Source: an uncultured Lachnospiraceae bacterium (lineage in GTDB: Bacteria > Bacillota > Clostridia > Lachnospirales > Lachnospiraceae). Taken from it: a stretch of 64,000 bases of DNA. Made by a program: the position numbers and the translations under genes. The stretch's first letter is position 1. Each line of letters begins with the position of its first letter. Shown here in pieces: positions 15,534-23,588 of the stretch. A model generated the notes under the pieces. That model did not search any database. It was not told the DNA's origin and saw only the letters and a program-made list of their open reading frames with translations. The stretch is from positions 1 through 64,000 of the forward strand of contig URRW01000003.1 of assembly GCA_900550285.1 (NCBI GenBank), given 5' to 3'.

Positions 15534-18500
15534 ATGGCATTTGCGCATTTGCACGTCCACACGGAATACAGTCTGCTGGACGGCTCCAATAAGATCAAAG
15601 AATATGTAAAGCGCGTCAAAGAGCTTGGCATGACGGCGGCGGCGATCACGGATCACGGCGCGATGTACGGCGTGATCGATTTTTACCGGGCGGCGCGGGA
15701 GGAGGGCATCAACCCGGTTTTGGGATGCGAGGTATACGTTGCGCCAAATTCCCGCTTCGACCGGGAGCTGACGGGCGGGGACGACCGCTATTATCATCTG
15801 GTGCTCCTTGCGGAAAATAATAAGGGATATGAGAACCTGACAAAGATCGTGAGCCGCGGCTTTACGGAGGGCTACTATTATAAGCCCCGCGTGGATATGG
15901 AGGTGCTGCGGGAGTATCACGAGGGCATCATCGCGCTTTCGGCGTGTCTGGCGGGCGAGGTACCGCGCTATATCCAGAAAGGGCTTGTGGACGAGGCAAA
16001 AAAATGCGCCCTGAAATATCAGGATATTTTCGGGAAGGACAATTTTTTCCTCGAGCTGCAGGATCACGGCATTCCCCAGCAGCAGACTGTAAACGCCGCC
16101 CTTCTGCAGATTTCAAAGGAACTGGACATCCCGTTAGTATGTACGAACGACGTGCACTACACCTATGCGGAGGACGCAAAGCCCCACGACATCCTGCTGT
16201 GCATCCAGACCGGCAAAAAGCTGGCGGATGAAAACCGGATGCGCTATGAGGGCGGGCAGTATTTTGTTAAGAGCGAGGAGGAGATGAAGGGGCTGTTTCC
16301 CTATGCGTGGGAAGCGGTGGAAAATACCCAGAGGATCGCGGACAGATGCCATGTGGAGATCGAGTTTGGCAAGACGAAGCTGCCTCATTTTGAAGTGCCG
16401 GAGGGGTATGACCCGTGGACATATTTGAATAAGCTCTGTCAGGACGGGATGCGGGAGCGTTACCCGGAGGATAACGGAAAGCTTCAGGAGCGCCTGAAAT
16501 ACGAGCTGGACATTATCAGGCGGATGGGCTATGTGGACTATTTCCTGATCGTGTGGGATTTTATCAATTACGCGCGGGAACACGGGATCCCGGTGGGGCC
16601 GGGACGGGGAAGCGCGGCGGGAAGCATCGTTTCCTACTGCCTGCATATCACGAATATCGACCCGATCCGCTACAGCCTGCTGTTTGAGCGCTTTTTGAAT
16701 CCGGAGCGTGTGTCCATGCCGGATATTGATATTGACTTCTGCTTTGAACGGCGGCAGGAGGTCATCGATTATGTGGGCAGAAAATACGGCAGGGAGAAGG
16801 TGGTGCAGATCGTCACCTTCGGTACGCTGGCGGCAAAGGGCGTGATCCGCGACGTGGGGCGCGTGATGGATCTGCCCTATGCTTTCGTGGATTCCATTGC
16901 CAAAATGATCCCCAATGAGCTGAATATGACGATCGACAAGGCGCTTTCCGCCAACCCCGAGCTTCGTAAGCTCTATGAGGGGGACGAACAGGTGCATGAG
17001 CTGATCGACATGAGCAAGCGGCTGGAAGGTCTGCCGCGCCATACGTCGATGCACGCGGCGGGCGTGGTGATCTGTCCGGAAGCGGCGGACAATTTTGTGC
17101 CGCTCTCAAGAGGTTCCGACGGCTCTGTGACGACGCAGTTTACGATGACGACGTTAGAGGAGCTGGGGCTTTTGAAAATGGACTTTCTGGGGCTTCGGAC
17201 GCTGACGGTCATCGACCATGCGGTCAAGATGATCGAAAAGGATACGGGGGTTCATATCGACGTGGACCATCTGGATTACGACGATAAAAAGGTTTTGGAT
17301 TCGCTGTGTACGGGCAGGACGGACGGCGTGTTCCAGCTGGAAAGCGGCGGTATGAAAAATTTCATGAAGGAGTTAAAGCCGCAGAGCCTCGAGGACATCA
17401 TCGCCGGGATTTCTTTATACCGTCCGGGGCCGATGGATTTTATCCCGAAATATATCCGGGGCAAAAACAATCACGACGCGATCACTTATTCCTGTCCCCA
17501 GCTGGAGCCGATCCTTTCCCCGACCTACGGCTGTATCGTTTATCAGGAGCAGGTTATGCAGATCGTGCGCGATCTGGGCGGCTATACGATGGGACGGAGC
17601 GATCTGGTGCGCCGTGCCATGAGTAAAAAGAAGCAGTCCGTGATGGAAAAGGAGCGGGCAAACTTCGTGTACGGAAATGCCGAAGAGGGCGTGCCGGGCT
17701 GTGTGTCAAACGGCATCCCGGAGCAGGTCGGTTTGCAGATCTATGCGGAAATGATGGATTTTGCAAAATATGCCTTCAACAAATCCCATGCCGCCTGCTA
17801 TGCGGTAGTGGCGTATCAGACGGCGTATCTGAAATACTATTATCCGGTGGAGTTCATGGCGGCGCTGATGACTTCCGTGATCGACAATCCGGGCAAGGTG
17901 GCGGAGTATATCCTGACGTGCCGGCAGATGGGGATTTCCATTCTGCCGCCGGACATCAACGAGGGAGAGCCGGGCTTTTCCGTGTCGGGCAATGCGATCC
18001 GCTACGGGCTGACGGCAATCAAGGGCGTAGGGCATCCGGTGGCGGACGCGGTGCTGGCGGAACGGGCGCAGCGCGGAGCCTTTAAAAATATCCAGGACTT
18101 TTTATCCCGGATGACCGATTCGGATGTAAACAAGCGAAACGTGGAAAACTTCATCAAAGCGGGCGCCTTTGACAGCCTTGGCGGGACGCGGAAGCAGTAT
18201 ATGAGCATTTTTGCGCAGCTGATGGATCAGAACCAGCAGAACCGGAAAAATAATCTGGCAGGGCAGATGTCTTTGTTTGATCTGGTGGACGAGTCCGAAA
18301 AGGAAAACTATGAAATACGCCTGCCGGATGTGGGCGAGTATCCGAAGGAGATCGTGCTGACTTTTGAAAAAGAGGTGCTGGGCGTGTATGTCAGCGGACA
18401 TCCGCTGGAGGAATACGAACAGCTCTGGCGCAAAAATATCACGAACACGACGGCGGATTTTATGCTGGACGAAGAAATCAACGACATCCATGCAAAGGAC

Positions 18501-18983
18501 GGTGCAAAGGCGGTGATCGGCGGGCTGATCGCGGAAAAGAAGATCAAGTACACGAAAAATGACAAGGTAATGGCATTTTTGCAGGTGGAGGATCTGGTCG
18601 GCACGGTAGAGGTCATCGTATTCCCGAAGACGTATGAGCAGTATGGCGCGAAGATCATGGAGGACAACAAGGTTTTTATCAGGGGCAGGGTATCGGCGGA
18701 GGAGGACAAGGACGGCAAGCTCGTGTGCGAATCCATTCAGGAATTTGACGAGATCCCGAAAAAAATCTGGATCAAATTTCCGACAATGGAGGAATACGCA
18801 AAGCGCGCGCAGGAGCTTCTGGCGGCGATCGCGGATTCCGACGGCAAAGACAGCGTCGTGATCTATATCGAAAACCCCCGTTCCATGAAGCAGCTTCCGC
18901 CCAACCAGAGCGTCTGCGCAGACCGGGCGCTTTTAGAGCGGCTGGAGAAGCTTTTCGGAGGGGATAACGTAAAAGTGATGTAG
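15534..18983 (+). CDS. dnaE: DNA polymerase III subunit alpha (DnaE)
   Basis: An 1149-residue replicative polymerase subunit of the C family. The N-terminal PHP domain begins with FAHLHVHTEYSLLDGSNKIKE. The polymerase active site is PDIDIDFCFERR, with Asp397, Asp399 and Asp401, and the palm continues with GPGRGSAAGS just before it. The helix-hairpin-helix and OB-fold region follows from about residue 800 (VIGGLIAEKKIKYTKNDKVMAFLQVEDL). Length and domain order are those of standard bacterial DnaE. Firmicutes usually also have PolC, with DnaE extending primers. The start is 6 bp after the lipoprotein stop, with AAGGAA overlapping that gene's end as ribosome site. pfkA follows, a common neighbour in Clostridia. 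Confidence 0.97.
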   Translation: MAFAHLHVHTEYSLLDGSNKIKEYVKRVKELGMTAAAITDHGAMYGVIDFYRAAREEGINPVLGCEVYVAPNSRFDRELTGGDDRYYHLVLLAENNKGYENLTKIVSRGFTEGYYYKPRVDMEVLREYHEGIIALSACLAGEVPRYIQKGLVDEAKKCALKYQDIFGKDNFFLELQDHGIPQQQTVNAALLQISKELDIPLVCTNDVHYTYAEDAKPHDILLCIQTGKKLADENRMRYEGGQYFVKSEEEMKGLFPYAWEAVENTQRIADRCHVEIEFGKTKLPHFEVPEGYDPWTYLNKLCQDGMRERYPEDNGKLQERLKYELDIIRRMGYVDYFLIVWDFINYAREHGIPVGPGRGSAAGSIVSYCLHITNIDPIRYSLLFERFLNPERVSMPDIDIDFCFERRQEVIDYVGRKYGREKVVQIVTFGTLAAKGVIRDVGRVMDLPYAFVDSIAKMIPNELNMTIDKALSANPELRKLYEGDEQVHELIDMSKRLEGLPRHTSMHAAGVVICPEAADNFVPLSRGSDGSVTTQFTMTTLEELGLLKMDFLGLRTLTVIDHAVKMIEKDTGVHIDVDHLDYDDKKVLDSLCTGRTDGVFQLESGGMKNFMKELKPQSLEDIIAGISLYRPGPMDFIPKYIRGKNNHDAITYSCPQLEPILSPTYGCIVYQEQVMQIVRDLGGYTMGRSDLVRRAMSKKKQSVMEKERANFVYGNAEEGVPGCVSNGIPEQVGLQIYAEMMDFAKYAFNKSHAACYAVVAYQTAYLKYYYPVEFMAALMTSVIDNPGKVAEYILTCRQMGISILPPDINEGEPGFSVSGNAIRYGLTAIKGVGHPVADAVLAERAQRGAFKNIQDFLSRMTDSDVNKRNVENFIKAGAFDSLGGTRKQYMSIFAQLMDQNQQNRKNNLAGQMSLFDLVDESEKENYEIRLPDVGEYPKEIVLTFEKEVLGVYVSGHPLEEYEQLWRKNITNTTADFMLDEEINDIHAKDGAKAVIGGLIAEKKIKYTKNDKVMAFLQVEDLVGTVEVIVFPKTYEQYGAKIMEDNKVFIRGRVSAEEDKDGKLVCESIQEFDEIPKKIWIKFPTMEEYAKRAQELLAAIADSDGKDSVVIYIENPRSMKQLPPNQSVCADRALLERLEKLFGGDNVKVM

Positions 18984-19003
18984 CCGATTTTTTGGGAAAA
19001 GCA

Positions 19004-19032
19004 TTGAAAATGCGGTTTGATTGGATTAAAAT
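19004..19032 (+). promoter_or_regulatory. pfkA promoter
   Basis: TTGAAA at 19004-19009, 17-bp spacer, TAAAAT at 19027-19032, located between dnaE and pfkA so pfkA can be expressed apart from dnaE. Confidence 0.7.
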
Positions 19033-19101
19033 ATAGATAATAGATGTTCTGGGCATAAGGGAACACCGAACAGCGCCAGGCGGCGCAGGACAGGAGGAAC
19101 T

Positions 19102-20076
19102 ATGGCATCTAAGATAAAGACAATCGGAATCCTCACCAGCGGCGGGGACGCGCCGGGCATGAATGCGGCGATCCGTGCGGTGGTGCGCAAGGCGATCTGC
19201 AACGGGGTAAAGGTAAAAGGGATCAAAAAGGGCTATCAGGGCCTGCTGAATGAAGAAATCGTGGATATGGACGCCCGCAGCGTTTCGGATACGATCCAGC
19301 GGGGCGGCACGATCCTTGGAACCGCGCGCTGTCTGGAATTCAAGACGGAAGCGGGACAGAGAAAGGGCGCGGAGATCTGCCGCAAGCACGGGATCGACGG
19401 CGTGGTTGTGATCGGCGGCGACGGCTCCTATAAGGGCGCGCAGGCGCTTTCCAGAATGGGGATCAATACGATCGGCATTCCCGGAACGATCGACCTTGAT
19501 ATTTCCTGTACGGAATATACGATTGGTTTTGATACTGCGGTAAATACGGCGATGGAAGCGATCGACAAGGTGCGCGATACCTCGTCCTCCCATGAGCGGT
19601 GCAGCATCATCGAGGTAATGGGACGAAACGCCGGTTACATCGCGCTGTGGTGCGGCGTGGGAAGCGGCGCGGAGGACATCCTTCTTCCGGAAAAATATGA
19701 CTACAACGAGCAGGCGCTCATCAACAATATCATCGACAACCGCAAAAAGGGCAAGACCCACCATCTGATCATCAATGCAGAGGGCATCGGGCACTCTACC
19801 TCCATGGCGAAGCGCATTGAGGCGGCGACGGGCATGGAGACGAGGGCGACGATCTTAGGCTACATGCAGCGCGGCGGCAGCCCGACCTGTAAGGATCGCT
19901 ATTATGCGTCGATCATGGGCGCGTATGCGGCGGATATTCTGTGCGCGGGCAGCACGAACCGTGTGGTTGCGTACAAGCACGGCGAGTTTGTGGACTATGA
20001 CATCGAAGAGGCGCTTGCGATGCAGAAGGAAATTCCGGAATACGAATATCTGATCAGCAAGCTTTTGTCCACCTGA
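19102..20076 (+). CDS. pfkA: ATP-dependent 6-phosphofructokinase
   Basis: A 324-residue enzyme that phosphorylates fructose 6-phosphate to the 1,6-bisphosphate, the committing step of glycolysis. GILTSGGDAPGMNAAIRAV is the N-terminal nucleotide loop. GGDGS at residues 105-109 has the Gly that marks ATP rather than pyrophosphate use. The catalytic loop reads PGTIDLD, with Asp131 as base; the usual middle Asn is Leu132 here. MGRNAGYIAL and GYMQRGGSPTCKDR complete the fructose 6-phosphate site. Start ATG at 19102 follows ACAGGAGGAAC. It has its own promoter and terminator. Confidence 0.95.
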   Translation: MASKIKTIGILTSGGDAPGMNAAIRAVVRKAICNGVKVKGIKKGYQGLLNEEIVDMDARSVSDTIQRGGTILGTARCLEFKTEAGQRKGAEICRKHGIDGVVVIGGDGSYKGAQALSRMGINTIGIPGTIDLDISCTEYTIGFDTAVNTAMEAIDKVRDTSSSHERCSIIEVMGRNAGYIALWCGVGSGAEDILLPEKYDYNEQALINNIIDNRKKGKTHHLIINAEGIGHSTSMAKRIEAATGMETRATILGYMQRGGSPTCKDRYYASIMGAYAADILCAGSTNRVVAYKHGEFVDYDIEEALAMQKEIPEYEYLISKLLST

Positions 20077-20102
20077 CCGGCAGAAAGAGCAGATAAAATA
20101 GG

Positions 20103-20130
20103 GAGCGCAGGATTCCTGCGCTCTTTGTAT
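20103..20130 (+). terminator. pfkA terminator
   Basis: GAGCGCAGG (20103-20111) pairs with CCTGCGCTC (20115-20123) over a 3-nt loop and is followed by a T-rich run. Confidence 0.85.
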
Positions 20131-20197
20131 TCAGTAAGCCGGCACGTAAAGCGCGCCGGCGTTTGGTTTTACAGAGGCGATAACGGAGGAAAATCAG

Positions 20198-20974
20198 ATG
20201 ATCACAGCGGCATCCAACAGCAGGATCAAGCGGCTCATACAGTTGAATCAAAAGGCGAAGGCGCGCCGGGAAGAGGATGTTTTTGTGGTAGAGGGCACAA
20301 AGATGTTTCTGGAAGCGCCGGCAGAAAAGCTGCGAGACGTATATGTTTCGGAATCTTTTCTGGAAAAATGCAGCTGCCGGGAGCGGCTGGAACAGACGGG
20401 CTATGAGGTGGTTTCCGATCAGATCTTTGCAAAAATATCGGACACCTGTACGCCGCAGGGCATTTTGTGCGTCGTGGAGCAGTTCCATTATAATATGGAA
20501 AGCCTGCTCCAAAAGGAAAATCCGGTATTCCTTCTTCTGGAAAATATTCAGGATCCGGGCAACCTTGGGACGATGCTGCGCACCGGAGAGGGCGCGGGGA
20601 TTTCGGGCGTGATCATGAGCCGGGACACGGTGGATCTATACAATCCGAAGGTAATCCGTTCCACGATGGGGAGCATTTACCGGATGCCGTTTTTGTATGC
20701 GGAGGATTTTGCGGGAGCGATCGGAAGCGTCCGGCAGGCGGGTGTGTCTGTGTATGCGGCGCACCTGAAAGGAAAAACTTCCTATATAAAGCAGGATTAC
20801 CGGAGGGGCACGGCGTTTCTGATCGGCAACGAGGGAAACGGGCTGAGGGAAGAGACAGCAGACCTGGCGGACGTTTATATCCGCATCCCGATGGAGGGGC
20901 AGGTGGAATCGCTCAATGCGGCGGTAGCGGCGTCGGTGCTCATGTATGAGGCGCACAGGCAGAGAGAGAGCTGA
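20198..20974 (+). CDS. SpoU/TrmH-family RNA 2'-O-methyltransferase
   Basis: A 258-residue SPOUT methyltransferase that methylates a ribose 2'-OH in rRNA or tRNA using S-adenosylmethionine. The N-terminal RNA-binding domain begins with MITAASNSRIKRLIQLNQKAKARREEDVFVVEG. The knot domain shows the three family motifs: LLENIQDPGNLGTMLRTGEGAG, AFLIGNEGNGL, and IPMEGQVESLNAAVAASVLMYE. The exact RNA target cannot be told; RlmB- and TsnR-like enzymes share these motifs. ATG at 20198 follows GGAGGAAAATCAG. proC begins 17 bp after the stop. Confidence 0.92.
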   Translation: MITAASNSRIKRLIQLNQKAKARREEDVFVVEGTKMFLEAPAEKLRDVYVSESFLEKCSCRERLEQTGYEVVSDQIFAKISDTCTPQGILCVVEQFHYNMESLLQKENPVFLLLENIQDPGNLGTMLRTGEGAGISGVIMSRDTVDLYNPKVIRSTMGSIYRMPFLYAEDFAGAIGSVRQAGVSVYAAHLKGKTSYIKQDYRRGTAFLIGNEGNGLREETADLADVYIRIPMEGQVESLNAAVAASVLMYEAHRQRES

Positions 20975-20990
20975 GGGAGGAATTTTTGGA

Positions 20991-21785
20991 ATGAAGATCG
21001 GTTTTATCGGACTTGGAAATATGGCGCAGGCGATGATCGGCGGCATTTTGAAAAATAAGGTGGCTGCGCCGGAGGAAATTTATGGCTCTGCAAAAACCGC
21101 CGCCACAGAAGAAAAAATGCGGGAGCGCTTCGGGATCTGCGTGACGGGGGATAACCGGAAAACCGCGCAGGAAGCGGATATTCTGGTGCTTGCCGTAAAG
21201 CCGCAGTTTTTTGAAGAGGTGATCGGGCAGATACGGGAGCTTGATCTTTCCAAAAAGACGGTCGTGAGCATTGCGCCCGGAAAGAGCCTTTCGTGGCTGG
21301 AGGAAGCCTTTGGGGCTGAGCTGGCGTTTGCGCGGGCGATGCCGAACACGCCGGCGCTCGTAGGGGAAGGCTGCACGGCAGTCTGCTTTGGCGGCAGGAT
21401 GGACGAGGCGGCAAGGGGCGCCGTGATGCAGGTGTTAAGCAGCTTCGGAAAGGCGTTTGAGGTGCCGGAGCGGCTGATGGATGTGGTTCCCGGTGTGAGC
21501 GGCTGCGCCCCGGCGTGGGTGTTTATGATGATCGAGGCGATGGCGGACGGCGCGGTGGCGGAGGGAATGCCCCGGGCGCAGGCATATGAGTTTGCGGCGC
21601 AGGGCGTTCTGGGAAGCGCGAAGCTTCTTCTGGAAACCGGAAAGCATCCCGGCGAGTTGAAGGATATGGTCTGTTCCCCGGCGGGCTCGACGATCCAGGC
21701 AGTCCGCGTTCTGGAAGAAAAGGGGTTTCGCGGGGCGGTAACGGACGCGGTGATCGCCTGCATCGAGAAGTCCCGCAGCCTTTAA
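20991..21785 (+). CDS. proC: Pyrroline-5-carboxylate reductase
   Basis: A 264-residue NAD(P)H-dependent enzyme that makes proline from pyrroline-5-carboxylate. The N-terminal Rossmann motif is MKIGFIGLGNMAQAMIGG. The middle has ILVLAVKPQ and ARAMPNTPALVGEG, and the C-terminal substrate region has VSGCAPAWVFMMIEAMADGAV and the family signature KDMVCSPAGSTIQAVRVLEEKGFRGAVTDAV. The ATG at 20991 with GAGGAAT upstream is preferred; an in-frame start at 20946 lies inside the methyltransferase gene. It is followed by a terminator. Confidence 0.95.
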   Translation: MKIGFIGLGNMAQAMIGGILKNKVAAPEEIYGSAKTAATEEKMRERFGICVTGDNRKTAQEADILVLAVKPQFFEEVIGQIRELDLSKKTVVSIAPGKSLSWLEEAFGAELAFARAMPNTPALVGEGCTAVCFGGRMDEAARGAVMQVLSSFGKAFEVPERLMDVVPGVSGCAPAWVFMMIEAMADGAVAEGMPRAQAYEFAAQGVLGSAKLLLETGKHPGELKDMVCSPAGSTIQAVRVLEEKGFRGAVTDAVIACIEKSRSL

Positions 21786-21820
21786 AATATTACAAAATAA
21801 TTACCAAACGGTATAAAAAG

Positions 21821-21858
21821 GGATCCGAAGGCAAAAATAGCCTTATCGGATCTTTTTT
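21821..21858 (+). terminator. proC terminator
   Basis: GATCCGA with nested GGC pairs with GCC and TCGGATC across 21822-21852, followed by a run of T residues. Confidence 0.85.
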
Positions 21859-22041
21859 TATGCCGTTTTTATGCTGTGAAAACTGGTCCGGCAAATTAAA
21901 GCGATAAAGTGAAAATTGTATAATAGCGGCAAAAAAAGGGGAATTTCAACGAACATTTCATGAAAATGATGAGCAGCAGGAATATTATGTAATCTCAAAA
22001 AAGAGGAATTTCACAGAAATGTCACAATTCCCCCGAAAGCC
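21859..22041 (+). other. Non-coding gap with long-range inverted repeat
   Basis: No gene is visible. GGGGAATT (21938-21945) and AATTCCCC (22026-22033) can pair over about 80 nt. A TATAAT-like box near 21919 has only a weak -35. It may be a structured leader or a dead region. Confidence 0.3.
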
Positions 22042-22070
22042 TTGACATCATACGGCAATATTGCTATTAT
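22042..22070 (+). promoter_or_regulatory. Promoter of first SleB-type hydrolase
   Basis: Perfect TTGACA at 22042-22047, 17-bp spacer, TATTAT at 22065-22070. Downstream are TGTTAA (22086-22091) and TGTAAC (22098-22103) with 6-bp spacing, one base off the WalR-type spacing. Confidence 0.8.
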
Positions 22071-22174
22071 ACTGGGCGTAACAAATGTTAATAAGTTTGT
22101 AACATTTGCAACGACTCTGTAACAGCAAAAGCTTCCCACAAGCTTTTGGACAGAGCACAAAAATGGAGGTTAAG

Positions 22175-23416
22175 ATGAACACTAAAGGCAGAAAGTTGTT
22201 CCGTGGAGTGCTGGGTGCGCTGGCAGCCGTCGTGCTGATGGGCGTGGCATACACGACAACCGTTATGGCGAGTAGTATCGGAATGATTGATACAGCAGAC
22301 CTGCTGGACATCCATGCGGAGGCGGACGGCGGCTCCGAGGTAGTCGGACAGGTAATGGACGAAGGACATGTTGCGATCCTTGCAAAAGGCGACGGCTGGG
22401 TTCAGATCCAGGCTGGTGATATTGTAGGCTGGGTTCCCGCAGAGAACCTGATCGAGACAGAGATTTCCAATGAGGAGGCGGTTGCCGCCAACGAAGAGGT
22501 GATCGGGGAGCTGGCAGAGGAAGCGGCGCAGGAAGGCGAAGCGGCGGATGACAGCGAAGCTTTGGAAGAGGAAGCAGCGCAGGGAAGCGAAGCGGTTGAC
22601 GCAGGGCAGACAGAGGCGGCGCAGGGAAGCGAAGCGGTTGACGCAGGGCAGACAGAAGCGGCGCAGGAAAGCGAAGCGGTTAACGCAGAGCAGACAGACG
22701 CAGAGCCAGAAGATGCAGAAAATATTTCGGACGCGACGGCGGCAGACGCGGAGGCTTTTGCAAGAGAGGTTGCGGTAAGCGCCCAGAAGGCAGAGCTGCA
22801 GAAGGAACAGGCGGAAGCGGTACAGAGAGCCCAGAAGGAAGCGGAGGCGCTTGCAAAGGCGCAGCAGGAAGCGGCTGCAAGGGCAAGAGAACAGGCAGAG
22901 GCGCAGGCAAAGGCAGCTGCCGAGCAGGCAAGAATGCAGGCGGAAGCGGTTGCAAGGGCACAGGCGGAGGCAGCGGCAGCAGCCCAGTTAAAGGCACAGC
23001 AGGAAGCGGCGCAGGCAGAAGCGGCAAAGGCGGCGGAAGCGGCTCGCAGACAGGCGATTCTGGATGCAAACGGCATCACGGAGGAGGATCTGTATCTGCT
23101 GGCAAATATCATTTACTGTGAGGCGGGGTGCGAGCCCTACATCGGTAAGGTTGCAGTCGGCAATGTGGTAATGAACCGCGTAAAAAGCGACAGACAGCCG
23201 GATACGATCAAAGGCGTTATTTACGCAAAGGGACAGTTTTCTCCCGTGAGAAACGGATCTCTGGACCGCGCGCTGCGCAACGGAAGCGCGGATGAGTCCT
23301 GTTATCAGGCGGCGCTGGACGCGCTTTCCGGTTCAAAGCCGGTAGGCGACAAGCTGTTTTTCAGACGTGTGAACGGCCGTCCCGGACAGGTGATTGGTCA
23401 TCATGTGTTCTATTGA
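22175..23416 (+). CDS. SleB-type cell-wall hydrolase with SH3 domain and Ala/Glu coiled coil
   Basis: A 413-residue exported protein. A signal peptide or anchor (about residues 8-30) is followed by an SH3b domain (IDTADLLDIHAEADGGSEVVGQVMDEGHVAILAKGDGWVQIQAG). Next come three 14-residue repeats (DNA 22574-22699, 42-bp period) and a long Ala/Glu/Gln-rich coiled coil. The C-terminal ~120 residues are a hydrolase_2/SleB domain (EEDLYLLANIIYCEAGCEPYIGKVAVGNVVMNRVKS), with Glu in YCEAG as likely catalytic acid. Such enzymes cut peptidoglycan glycan strands. ATG at 22175 follows GGAGGT. A paralog lies directly downstream with its own promoter. Confidence 0.88.
   Translation: MNTKGRKLFRGVLGALAAVVLMGVAYTTTVMASSIGMIDTADLLDIHAEADGGSEVVGQVMDEGHVAILAKGDGWVQIQAGDIVGWVPAENLIETEISNEEAVAANEEVIGELAEEAAQEGEAADDSEALEEEAAQGSEAVDAGQTEAAQGSEAVDAGQTEAAQESEAVNAEQTDAEPEDAENISDATAADAEAFAREVAVSAQKAELQKEQAEAVQRAQKEAEALAKAQQEAAARAREQAEAQAKAAAEQARMQAEAVARAQAEAAAAAQLKAQQEAAQAEAAKAAEAARRQAILDANGITEEDLYLLANIIYCEAGCEPYIGKVAVGNVVMNRVKSDRQPDTIKGVIYAKGQFSPVRNGSLDRALRNGSADESCYQAALDALSGSKPVGDKLFFRRVNGRPGQVIGHHVFY
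22574..22699 (+). repeat. Three tandem 42-bp coding repeats
   Basis: Units at 22574-22615, 22616-22657 and 22658-22699 encode 14-residue Ala/Gly/Ser/Glu/Gln-rich repeats in the linker of the SleB-type hydrolase. The first two are nearly identical, so copy number may vary between strains. Confidence 0.8.
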
Positions 23417-23509
23417 TCGCAGAGGATAATGAAATTTAGGAATGACGCGGGGCGGTGTACGCATAAAGATGTGTATGCCGCTTTTTTTGTTTGGCAGGAA
23501 AGCGTTTCC

Positions 23510-23538
23510 TTGACACCAAAACCGCAATTTGATATGAT
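23510..23538 (+). promoter_or_regulatory. Promoter of second SleB-type hydrolase
   Basis: TTGACA at 23510-23515, 17-bp spacer, TATGAT at 23533-23538. Confidence 0.78.
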
Positions 23539-23539
23539 G

Positions 23540-23556
23540 TGTAACAAAAATGTAAC
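23540..23556 (+). promoter_or_regulatory. WalR (YycF)-type direct repeat
   Basis: TGTAAC-AAAAA-TGTAAC fits the known WalR consensus TGTWAH-N5-TGTWAH exactly. It sits right after the -10 box, where binding would overlap the transcription start. WalR controls cell-wall hydrolase genes in Firmicutes, matching the gene downstream. Confidence 0.6.
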
Positions 23557-23588
23557 ATTTATAAAGAGCAGACGAGGGGAATTCAGAA

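Noticed and set aside
22402..23112. A Ser/Ala-rich 236-codon minus-strand frame
   Set aside because: It mirrors the Ala/Glu repeat region of the SleB-type hydrolase and is a low-complexity shadow.
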